64,000 nt of DNA from Deltaproteobacteria bacterium (lineage in GTDB: Bacteria; Myxococcota_A; UBA9042; PHBI01): assembly GCA_020632715.1 (NCBI GenBank), contig JACKFA010000005.1, positions 558,001-622,000 on the forward strand. The letters run 5' to 3'. Under the pieces are notes generated by a model. The model saw only the letters and a program-made list of their open reading frames with translations. It was not told the origin of the DNA and did no database searches. A program made the position numbers and the translations under genes. Positions 32,452 through 39,638 of this stretch are shown piece after piece. How positions within the stretch are numbered: the first letter of the stretch is position 1; each line of letters starts with the position of its first letter.

Positions 32452-33659
32452 CGGGCGCTCTCCTGCGGCAAGAGGTCGGTCCAGCGCGCGAGGGCGACGA
32501 AGCGCCCGCCGCGGATGACGGTTGGCCACACGCGGTGGCTGAACTGGTGCTCCGCCTTCGAGAGGCGGTGCTCGACGCCGAGCCCGAGGTCGAAGGGCGC
32601 GCCCGACTCGACCGCGTCGAGGAACGACTCCGGGGTCGCGTCGGCCCCGGCGCGCTCGAGGGCGGCGACGAACGCCTTCGCGGCGAGGAAGCCCTCGAAG
32701 GTCACGAAGTTGCGCTTCTCGGCCGGCACCGTCGCCTGGAGCTCGCGGGCGGCCGCCGTGTCGCCGTCGGGCAGCGGCACGACCTGCGTGATGACGACGC
32801 CGTCGCCGTCGGCGCCGAGCGTGCCCGCGAGGGCGTCGCTGCCCACGAACGACACGTTGAGGAAGTACGGCGCGAAGTCGTACGCCTTCGCGAGCTGGAT
32901 GAAGCGCGCGCAGGGCTTGTAGGCGCCGACCATGATGACGGCGCGCACGTCGACGCGCGGATCGAGGAGCTCGGCGAGCCCGGCCTCGACGTCCACGGTG
33001 TTGCGCGGGTAGCGCCCGTGCGGGAGGTTGGCGGCGTCGGCGTAGCCGAGCCGCTCGAGCGCCGCGACGGCGCCCTTCCAGCCGGCGTCCCCGTAGGCGT
33101 CGTTCTGGGTGAAGAAGCCGATCTGCTCCGGCCGGATCCCGAGCTCGGTGACGAGCCCGCGCACCATCTCGGCCGTCTCCTCCGCGTAGGAGGCGCGGAA
33201 GTTCACGACGTAGCGGTCCGGGGGCGACTTGCGGAGGAGACCGGCGCCCGTGAAGGCGCCGAAGAGGGGCAGGTGCTTCTCGTCCGCGATCGGCACGGCC
33301 ACGGCCGCCGTCGGGGTGCCGACGTTGCCGATCACCGCGAAGACGTGGTCCTCGTCGGCGAGCGCGCGCATGTTCGGCGCGGTGCGGGCGGGCTCGTAGG
33401 CGTCGTCGCGGGCGACGAGCTCGAGCGGCCGCCCGTGCACGCCGCCCCGCGCGTTGACCGCGGCGAAGTACGCGAGGACGCCGTCCCGCATGCCGGCGCC
33501 GAGCGCCTCGGCCGGGCCGCTGAAGGCGGCGGACATGCCGATCCGCCACGGTGACGCGGCAGGTGCCGGGTCCGCGGCGTTGGCGTCGCGGGGCGCGGCC
33601 GCGGCGAGGGCGGCCGCCATGATGGCCGCGATGAAGGGCTTCGTCGAAGGGAGACGCAT
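32448..33659 (-). CDS. Periplasmic substrate-binding protein (Leu/Ile/Val-type)
   Basis: A 403-residue type I periplasmic binding protein (Peripla_BP_6, LivJ/UrtA-like). A signal peptide with AAAAPRDANA is followed by RIGMSAAFSGPAEALG, GVHGRPLELVARDDAYEP and FGAFTGAGLLRK, all typical of this family. No ABC permease or ATPase gene is nearby. Instead it is translationally coupled (ATGA) to a membrane kinase with a large periplasmic domain, so it more likely presents ligand to that sensor than feeds a transporter; this is inference from context. The ligand is unknown. ATG 33659 has AGGT about five bases upstream. Confidence 0.88.
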   Translation of the reverse strand: MRLPSTKPFIAAIMAAALAAAAPRDANAADPAPAASPWRIGMSAAFSGPAEALGAGMRDGVLAYFAAVNARGGVHGRPLELVARDDAYEPARTAPNMRALADEDHVFAVIGNVGTPTAAVAVPIADEKHLPLFGAFTGAGLLRKSPPDRYVVNFRASYAEETAEMVRGLVTELGIRPEQIGFFTQNDAYGDAGWKGAVAALERLGYADAANLPHGRYPRNTVDVEAGLAELLDPRVDVRAVIMVGAYKPCARFIQLAKAYDFAPYFLNVSFVGSDALAGTLGADGDGVVITQVVPLPDGDTAAARELQATVPAEKRNFVTFEGFLAAKAFVAALERAGADATPESFLDAVESGAPFDLGLGVEHRLSKAEHQFSHRVWPTVIRGGRFVALARWTDLLPQESAR

Positions 33660-33950
33660 TGTAACCTGCTGGGATCGGGTCCGCGCGAGGACATGGCGCG
33701 GCCGCCGCCGTGTCGGGCGACCACGCCGTGCAATACGGGCTCCGCGGGGCGGCGCTTGACCCGGTTCTGGGTTACAGCCACGAATCCTTGTCACCGTGGC
33801 CTTTGGCGCCGCCGGCGCGGGGCGTCGTAACCGGCGGGGCCGCGCGGTCGCTCGAAGCGGCTCAACGCCGCACCGGATAAGGCCGTTGGGCGTCAGGAGC
33901 GGCGGCGGCCCCGCGGCCGCGCCCTCGGTCTCCCTGTAACCGGAGCTGTC

Positions 33951-35264
33951 ATGCGACGCCTCGCCCTCGCCCTCGCCCTCGCCCTCGCCCCCAGCGTCGC
34001 GACCGCCGCCGACACAGCCACAGGCACAGGCACAGGCGCGGACGCCGTCCCCGACTTCGCGCAGGGCATCAAGCCCCTGAAGATCGACCTCACCGACGAC
34101 GGCACGCAGTGGGTGCGCGTCATCAACTGGGTCCAGGTGTGGGCGCGCGCGATGGAGCTGAACCCCGGCTCGACCGTGCAGGGCGAGGCCGAGGACTGGG
34201 CGCTCGACGTGGGCCTCCGGCGCGCGCGGTTCATGGTGCAGAGCCAGCTCGGGCCGCGCCTCTCGCTGCTCTTCCACTTCGGCGTGGACAACCAGACGTT
34301 CAACAGCGAGCGGCACCCGCAGCTCTACGTGCACGACGCCTGGGCGGAGGTGGAGGCGGTGCCGAAGGCGCTGGCGCTGGGCGCGGGGCTCCTCTACTGG
34401 AACGGCGTGTCGCGCATGACGAACGCGAGCACGATCAGCATGCTCGCGCTGGACGCGCCGATCCTGAACTGGTTCGAGATCGAGAAGGCCGATCAGTTCG
34501 GCCGCCAGCTCGGCCTCTACGCCAAGGGCAAGCTCGGCCTCTTCGACTACCGTGTGGCGCTGACGCGGCCGTTCTCGGTCTCCGGCGAGCTCGTGGACGG
34601 CGGCCCGGTCGACTTCCGGCCCGGCGCCAACACGTTCGCCGTGGCCGGGTACTTCCAGCTGCAGCTCGGCGACATCGAGTCGAACGCGCTGCCGTACGCG
34701 ACCGGCACGTACCTCGGTGCGAAGTCGGTGTTCAACGTCGGGCTCGGGTTCCACTGGCACCCGGACGCGATGGGCCGCGTGGTCGACGGGGCCGAGGAGA
34801 AGCACGATCTCTTCGTGGCCGCGGCGGACGTCTTCCTCGACGAGCCGCTCGCGGGCGGCGCGCTCACGGGCTACCTCGCCTTCTTCCACGACGACTTCGG
34901 CCCGGACTACACGAGGAACGTCGGCATCATGAACGTCGCGAAGGGGGGCACGTCGCTGAACGGCGCCGGGAACGCCTACCCGGTGATCGGGACGGGGGAC
35001 CACCTCTACACGCAGTGGGGCTTCCTGCTCCCTGGCGAGGGGGTGCGGCTCCAGCCGTACGCGACGCTGCAGGCGTCGTTCATGGAGCGCTTCGACGACC
35101 CGATGGTGGCGTTCGAGCTGGGCGCGAACCTGCTCTTGTCGGGGCACAACGCGAAGATCTCGCTCGACTGGCGGAACCGCCCGTACTTCGAGGCGTCGGG
35201 CGCGGGTATCGGGGTCGGCGGCCGCGCCAACGAGCTGATTCTCCAGCTGTCGTTCGCGCGCTGA
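33951..35264 (+). CDS. Outer-membrane porin
   Basis: A 437-residue beta-barrel. A signal peptide ending ALAPSVATAA precedes alternating amphipathic strands, including DVGLRRARFMVQSQLGPRLS, which resembles the phosphate-selective porin O/P (OprO/OprP) family. The C-terminus ends LILQLSFAR rather than with the usual terminal aromatic residue. Downstream, the last 23 bases of the gene and its 3' flank are duplicated. Substrate specificity cannot be judged. It is monocistronic and divergent from the kinase/binding-protein operon across 291 bp that contain no other recognisable gene. Confidence 0.8.
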   Translation: MRRLALALALALAPSVATAADTATGTGTGADAVPDFAQGIKPLKIDLTDDGTQWVRVINWVQVWARAMELNPGSTVQGEAEDWALDVGLRRARFMVQSQLGPRLSLLFHFGVDNQTFNSERHPQLYVHDAWAEVEAVPKALALGAGLLYWNGVSRMTNASTISMLALDAPILNWFEIEKADQFGRQLGLYAKGKLGLFDYRVALTRPFSVSGELVDGGPVDFRPGANTFAVAGYFQLQLGDIESNALPYATGTYLGAKSVFNVGLGFHWHPDAMGRVVDGAEEKHDLFVAAADVFLDEPLAGGALTGYLAFFHDDFGPDYTRNVGIMNVAKGGTSLNGAGNAYPVIGTGDHLYTQWGFLLPGEGVRLQPYATLQASFMERFDDPMVAFELGANLLLSGHNAKISLDWRNRPYFEASGAGIGVGGRANELILQLSFAR

Positions 35265-35305
35265 CGCGCGCTCCGGTGCAAATGTCGTTCGCGCGCTGAC
35301 GCGCG
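35248..35305 (+). repeat. 23-bp direct repeat at the porin stop
   Basis: A 23-bp sequence covering the last porin codons and the stop (35248-35270) recurs exactly at 35283-35305, a 35-bp period. The second copy repeats the ORF end out of context, as left by slippage or a small tandem duplication. The following EamA gene ends at 35307. Confidence 0.85.
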
Positions 35306-35306
35306 A

Positions 35307-36275
35307 CTAGGGACAGCCACCGTCGGCGGAAGGGTACCCGCCGGCGCGGGGGGCGGTGCGGGCCGGGATCCTGGGCTGGGATCCCTGGCCCCCGCCCCTG
35401 GAGCCCGCGCCGCGGCGCGCCGACGCCGCGATGGCCCCGACGACCACCAGCACCGCGAGGAACGCGCCCGGACCAGGCTCCTCGCCGAGCAGGAGCGCCG
35501 CCCACACGAGCGTCAGGAAGGGCTGCAGCAGCTGGAGCTGCCCCATCCGCGCGATCCCGCCGCGCGCGAGGCCCGTGTACCAGGCGACGAACCCGAGGAA
35601 CATGCTCACCACCGACACGTAGGCGAACCCGAGCCACGCGCTCGCCGGCACCGCCGCGGGGTCCGCCGGCCACGGGGTCAGCGCGAGCGCCACCGGCGAC
35701 GCGATCACGAGCGCCCACGCGATCACCCGCCACCCGCCGAGCTCCCGCGCGAGCCGCCCGCCCTCGGCGTAGCCTAGCGCCACCACCAGCGCCGCGCCGG
35801 CGAGCGTCAGGTCGGCCGGCCCGAGCCCGGCCGACGTCGCCACGTACACGAGCACCGCCCCGGCCCCCACCGTCGACGCCACCCAGAAGCGGCGCGGCGG
35901 CCGCTCGCCCGCGAGGGCCACCGCGAAGAGCGCCGTCGCGAGCGGCGCTATCGCCACCACGACCGCCGCGTGCGACGCCGCGACCTCCCTCAGCGCCAGC
36001 GCCGACAGCAGCGGGAAGCCGACCACCACGCAGGCAGCGACCAGCGCGAGCCGCGGCACGAGCCGCCAGGGCGGCAGCCGCGAGCGCGTCGCGAGGAGCG
36101 CCGACGCCGCGAGCGCCGCCGCGACCACGGCCCGCCCGAGCCCCACCGTGGCCGGCTCGAGGCCCGCGACCGCCGCGCGCGTGGCGGGCAGCGAGCCGCT
36201 GAAGCCGAGCACGCCGAGCGCCGTCCAGAGAAACGCTTTCCCGGTCGAGGCGATAGTGTTATCTCGAATCGTCAT
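35307..36275 (-). CDS. EamA/DMT-family transporter
   Basis: A 322-residue membrane protein with about ten hydrophobic segments and the internal two-fold repeat of the drug/metabolite transporter superfamily (RhaT/YdcZ type). The second EamA half contains LGFVAWYTGLARGGIARMGQLQLLQPFLTLVWA-like features, typical of this family. A Gly/Arg-rich tail follows the last helix. It probably exports an amino acid or related metabolite, as do homologues divergent from MocR regulators. ATG 36275 is chosen because a TTATTC -10-like hexamer lies six bases upstream; the frame is open to 36326. Confidence 0.88.
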   Translation of the reverse strand: MTIRDNTIASTGKAFLWTALGVLGFSGSLPATRAAVAGLEPATVGLGRAVVAAALAASALLATRSRLPPWRLVPRLALVAACVVVGFPLLSALALREVAASHAAVVVAIAPLATALFAVALAGERPPRRFWVASTVGAGAVLVYVATSAGLGPADLTLAGAALVVALGYAEGGRLARELGGWRVIAWALVIASPVALALTPWPADPAAVPASAWLGFAYVSVVSMFLGFVAWYTGLARGGIARMGQLQLLQPFLTLVWAALLLGEEPGPGAFLAVLVVVGAIAASARRGAGSRGGGQGSQPRIPARTAPRAGGYPSADGGCP

Positions 36276-36290
36276 GAAAACGAATAACAC
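36256..36290. promoter_or_regulatory. Inverted repeat over back-to-back start codons
   Basis: GTGTTAT (36256-36262) and ATAACAC (36284-36290) form a perfect inverted repeat centred on CATG (36273-36276), where the start codons of the divergent transporter and regulator genes overlap. Each arm also overlaps a -10-like hexamer (TTATCT on +, TTATTC on -). A dimeric MocR regulator bound here would cover both promoters. Confidence 0.6.
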
Positions 36291-37689
36291 GCCATCCATG
36301 GACGGGTCCAGCGCGGTGACGCGCATGGCCGCGGAGCTGCGGGCGCTCGTGGCCCGCGGGCGGCCCGGGGAGCGCCTCCCGAGCGTCCGCGCGCTGACGG
36401 CCGCTCACGAGGCGAGCCCGGTGACGGTCTCGCGCGCGTTCGCGATGCTGGCGGAGGAGGGGCTCGTGGTGCCGCGCGTGGGCGCGGGCACCTTCATCGC
36501 CGACCGCCCCGCCGAGGAGCCCGCGCAGGACGTCGCGTGGCAGTGTCTGGCGCTCGGCGAGGGCCCGGACGCGACGGGCCTGATGGCGCTCGCCGAGGGC
36601 ACGCCCCCTGGGACGCTCCGCCTCGCGAGTGGCTACCCCGACGCGTCGCTCCACCCCACGCGGGACCTCGCGCGGCTGATGAACGGGATCCTGCGCGCCG
36701 ACGACGCCTGGGAGCGGGCCCCCCTCGCGGGCCTCGAGGAGCTCCGGGCCTGGTTCGCGCGCCGGGCGGGCGGCGGCGCGACGGCGGCCGACGTGCTCAT
36801 CGTCGGCGGCGGGCAGGCGGCCATCCGCACGGCGCTCCAGGCGACCACGCGCCCCGGCGACCGCGTCCTCCTCGAGTCGCCGACCTACCTCGGCGCCACC
36901 GCGGCCGCCCGCGCGCTCGGGCTCGAGCCGGTGCCCGTGCCGGTCGACGCCCACGGGCTGCGCCCGGACCTCCTCGCCGAGGCGTTCGAGCGCACGGGCG
37001 CGAAGGTCCTCTACTGCCAGCCGGCCTTCCAGAACCCGACGGGCGCGACGCTCCCGGCCGACCGGAGGGCCGAGGTCCTGCGCCTCGCGCGGCGCCACTT
37101 CGCCTTCGTCATCGAGGACGACTACGCCGCCGACCTCGCGTTCGACGGCCCCTCCCCGGCCCCGCTCTTCGGTGAGGACGACGGGCACGTCATCTACCTC
37201 CGATCGCTCACCAAGTCCTTCGCGCCGAGCCTGCGCATCGCGGGCGTGTGCGCGCGTGGCCCGGTGATGCGCCGCCTCGGCGCCTCGCGCGCCCTCGACG
37301 ACTTCTTCGTGCCGCGCCCGCTCCAGGCCCTCGCCCTCGCCTTCGCGCAGAGCCCGGCGCTCGGTCGCCACCTCGCCCGGATGCGCGCGGCGCTCGCCGA
37401 GCGCATGGAGCGCGCGGTCGCCTGCGCGCGTGCCCTCGCGCCGCTCGCGACGGTCCCGCTCCGGCCGCGGGGAGGCTTCAGCCTCTGGCTCGAGCTCGCG
37501 CCGGGGGGCCTCGACGAGCAGGAGGTCACGCGGCGCGCCGCGCGCGCGGGCGTCGCCGTGAGCCCGGGGGCGCTCTGGTACCCGGGAGAGCCGGTCGGCC
37601 GCCACCTTCGCGTGAGCGTCATGGGTGGGCCGCCGGCCGTCCTCGACGCCGGCTTCCAGCGCCTCGCCGACGCCCTCGCGGGCGGGTGA
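36274..37689 (+). CDS. MocR-type regulator (GntR HTH plus aminotransferase-like domain)
   Basis: A 471-residue fusion of a winged GntR helix-turn-helix (about residues 14-80; RLPSVRALTAAHEASPVTVSRAF) and a fold-type I PLP domain. PLP-binding elements are YCQPAFQNPTGATLP, IEDDYAADLAF and the Schiff-base Lys in RSLTKSFAPSLRIAG. Such proteins sense amino acids or vitamin B6 compounds and often control an adjacent divergent transporter, here the EamA gene. ATG 36274 fits a leaderless start; ATG 36298 (MDGSS) is the alternative. Neither has a Shine-Dalgarno. A 58-bp tandem repeat begins four bases after the stop. Confidence 0.9.
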   Translation: MKTNNTPSMDGSSAVTRMAAELRALVARGRPGERLPSVRALTAAHEASPVTVSRAFAMLAEEGLVVPRVGAGTFIADRPAEEPAQDVAWQCLALGEGPDATGLMALAEGTPPGTLRLASGYPDASLHPTRDLARLMNGILRADDAWERAPLAGLEELRAWFARRAGGGATAADVLIVGGGQAAIRTALQATTRPGDRVLLESPTYLGATAAARALGLEPVPVPVDAHGLRPDLLAEAFERTGAKVLYCQPAFQNPTGATLPADRRAEVLRLARRHFAFVIEDDYAADLAFDGPSPAPLFGEDDGHVIYLRSLTKSFAPSLRIAGVCARGPVMRRLGASRALDDFFVPRPLQALALAFAQSPALGRHLARMRAALAERMERAVACARALAPLATVPLRPRGGFSLWLELAPGGLDEQEVTRRAARAGVAVSPGALWYPGEPVGRHLRVSVMGGPPAVLDAGFQRLADALAGG

Positions 37690-37692
37690 GCG

Positions 37693-38076
37693 ACGCCCGG
37701 GCGGCCACGAGGGCCGCCCCTACGGGCGCAGGAGAGCCTGTCGCGCGGAGACGCCCGGGCGGACACGAGGGCCGCCCCTACGGGCGCAGGAGAGCCTGTC
37801 GCGCGGAGACGCCCGGGCGGACACGAGGGCCGCCCCTACGGCCGCAGGAGAGCCTGTCGCGCGGAGACGCCCGGGCGGACACGAGGGCCGCCCCTACGGG
37901 CGCAGGAGAGCCTGTCGCACGGAGACGCCCGGGCGGACACGAGGGCCGCCCCTACGGCCGCAGGAGAGCCTGTCGCGCGGAGACGCCCGGGCGGCCACGA
38001 GGGCCCCCCCTACGGGCGCAGGAGAGCCTGTCGCGCGGAGACGCCCGGGCGGCCACGAGGGCCGCCCCTACGGGGC
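37693..38076. repeat. 58-bp tandem repeat, 6.6 copies, each with a hairpin
   Basis: Copies begin at 37693, 37751, 37809, 37867, 37925, 37983 and 38041; the last is cut at about 38076. Each contains GGGCGGCC-acgag-GGCCGCCC (or with A at the eighth base), an 8-bp stem with a five-base loop, followed by CTACGGGCGCAGGAGAGCC. Copies differ at only a few positions. It fills the space between two convergent genes and may double as a terminator. There are no spacers, so it is not a CRISPR array. Confidence 0.92.
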
Positions 38077-38108
38077 CACGCGGGATGGTTCCGTGGCGGC
38101 ACCCGCGC

Positions 38109-38945
38109 TCAAGCGAGGCCGGCGAGCTCCTCCCACTCGACCGCGTCGTGCGCCGAGAAGACCCGCACGTCATCGCCGCGCTCGCGCACGAGGGCGCGGA
38201 GGCGGTCCTGGTTCGCGACGCGCGCGCCGCCGTCGGCCTGGACGATGGCCTGGAAGGCGCGGAGCCCCGCTGGGCACGCCGAGCGGCCGACGCGCATCTC
38301 GTCGCGGTGGAAGTAGCCGTCGCCGCAGTGGAGGAGCCAGCCGGCGCCGGTGTCGACGGCGACCGCCGCGTGGCCATGGGAGTGGCCGGTCAGCGGGACG
38401 AGGAGGACCTCCGGCGGGAGCCCCTCGAGGTCGCGGACCGCGCGGAAGCCGAACCAGGCCTCGCCGCGCTCGTCGTAGCCGCGGAAGCGCGGGCGGTGGG
38501 CCCAATGGGAGGGGCGGTAGCGCGCGCGGTCGTGGAGGGTGCGCGGGGTGAGGGCGACGTCGAGCTCGCGCTGGTAGACGTGGACCGTCGCGGCCGGGAA
38601 GTCCGAGAGGCCGCCGGCGTGGTCGGCGTCCATGTGGGTGAGGATCACGTGGCGGACGTCGTCGCGTCGGTAACCGAGCGCCTCGAGCTGACGAAGCGCC
38701 GTCATGGACTCGCTGAGCTCGGGCCGGACGAGCCCGAGATAGGCCGCGCCGAGGCGCCCGCGCGGGTCGTGCACGTCGCCGAGGCCGAAGCCGCTGTCGA
38801 TGAGGACGAGCCCGTCCGCGGCGGTCTCGACGACGAGGCAGTGACAAACCATCGCGCAGCCGAGGGTCCGCGCGCCGTGGCGACCGAGGATGAGCGGCCC
38901 GCCGAGCGGGCGCATCGTCGTGCAGTTCAGGTGGTGGAGACGCAT
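38109..38945 (-). CDS. Metallo-beta-lactamase-fold hydrolase
   Basis: A 278-residue MBL-fold protein of the lactonase-like group. The metal motif reads THMDADHAGG, that is H-x-D-x-D-H, in which the usual second His is Asp; later ligands are in GHSHGHAAV and LLHCGDGYFH. The N-terminus MRLHHLNCTTMRP is typical. Family members include N-acyl-homoserine lactonases, but quorum quenching cannot be claimed from sequence alone. ATG 38945 is chosen over 38981 by family length; there is no clear ribosome site. Confidence 0.85.
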   Translation of the reverse strand: MRLHHLNCTTMRPLGGPLILGRHGARTLGCAMVCHCLVVETAADGLVLIDSGFGLGDVHDPRGRLGAAYLGLVRPELSESMTALRQLEALGYRRDDVRHVILTHMDADHAGGLSDFPAATVHVYQRELDVALTPRTLHDRARYRPSHWAHRPRFRGYDERGEAWFGFRAVRDLEGLPPEVLLVPLTGHSHGHAAVAVDTGAGWLLHCGDGYFHRDEMRVGRSACPAGLRAFQAIVQADGGARVANQDRLRALVRERGDDVRVFSAHDAVEWEELAGLA

Positions 38946-39531
38946 GGAGGCGATCTTCGGCCCGCTCCACGCGGGGCGCAAGCGGCGCGACGTTCGTAAC
39001 CGGACGCAGAGGTAAGTCGCTGAAATTAAAGACTTGCTGTAACCCGCGTTCTGCGCGACGATGGGACTGATCCAGAGCGGCTTCGCTGCACTCCAGTCCG
39101 ACAGTGATGTCGCGCTCTAAAGCGCGCGGCGTCGAGACGACCCCAGGTCGCCGACGCTGCGCGCACCGTTGACGGTCGGTTTCCGGGCGCTCCGGCGCTC
39201 GCGACCGCTCCGCGCCGGCCCTCGCGCTCTTCCAGCCACGGCGCGCGGGGGTCGGCGCACCTTCCCTGATGGCCTGCAGAGCGTCGTCCTCGGCCGGGGC
39301 AGAGTGCCGCAGATCCCCGTCGCGGTCGTGGCGCGGCGCCCCAGCCGCCGCCCGCGCCGCGTCATGGGGCATGACACGCGCGTCGCACCGGTCAAAGCGA
39401 AACAATATCCATCAGTTGGCCGGATCACCTCGCCGCTGGCCGCGCCCGCGTCGGTAGGGATTACCGATGACGCGGCGCGTCGCGCGGCGCTCGAATTCAC
39501 AACCAACTGAAATCACGAATGAATCACCGCG
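38946..39531. other. Long non-coding gap
   Basis: About 590 bp without a convincing gene between divergent transcription units. It contains an AT-richer patch near 39012-39040, a nested hairpin at 39053-39115 and, at the right end, the sigma54 promoter at 39532. Open frames on both strands here have biased, Arg-rich products and no family resemblance. Confidence 0.5.
39053..39115. other. Nested hairpin, possible structured RNA
   Basis: Three nested complementary pairs occur in order: GCGCGAC/GTCGCGC (39053-39059, 39109-39115), GGACTG/CAGTCC (39064-39069, 39094-39099) and AGCG/CGCT (39076-39079, 39084-39087) around GCTT. The outer pairs enclose a 63-base stem-loop with bulges. The strand and function are unknown. 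Confidence 0.35.
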
Positions 39532-39547
39532 TGGCACACGGCTTGCT
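39532..39547 (+). promoter_or_regulatory. Sigma54 promoter of the lysine-poor lipoprotein
   Basis: TGGCACACGGCTTGCT is a perfect -24/-12 sigma54 promoter (TGGCAC-N5-TTGCT; GG and GC 10 bases apart). Predicted initiation near 39558 leaves an 81-base leader with AGGAGA before ATG 39639. This excludes any gene start upstream of the promoter, although the frame is open from 39519. Confidence 0.85.
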
Positions 39548-39638
39548 CAAGCGCTGGCCCGGCGGCGGCCGCCGCCTTCGTCAGAAACCAGCCCACCTGG
39601 CGGCGTCCGCCGCGTGCCATCCCGACAGGAGACACTCC

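Noticed and set aside
37693..38076. Tandem 58-bp repeat as a CRISPR array
   Set aside because: The units are contiguous with no variable spacers and no cas genes are nearby.
39117..39510. Short open frames on both strands in the gap before the Ala-rich lipoprotein
   Set aside because: They are Arg-rich, lack ribosome sites and resemble no family.
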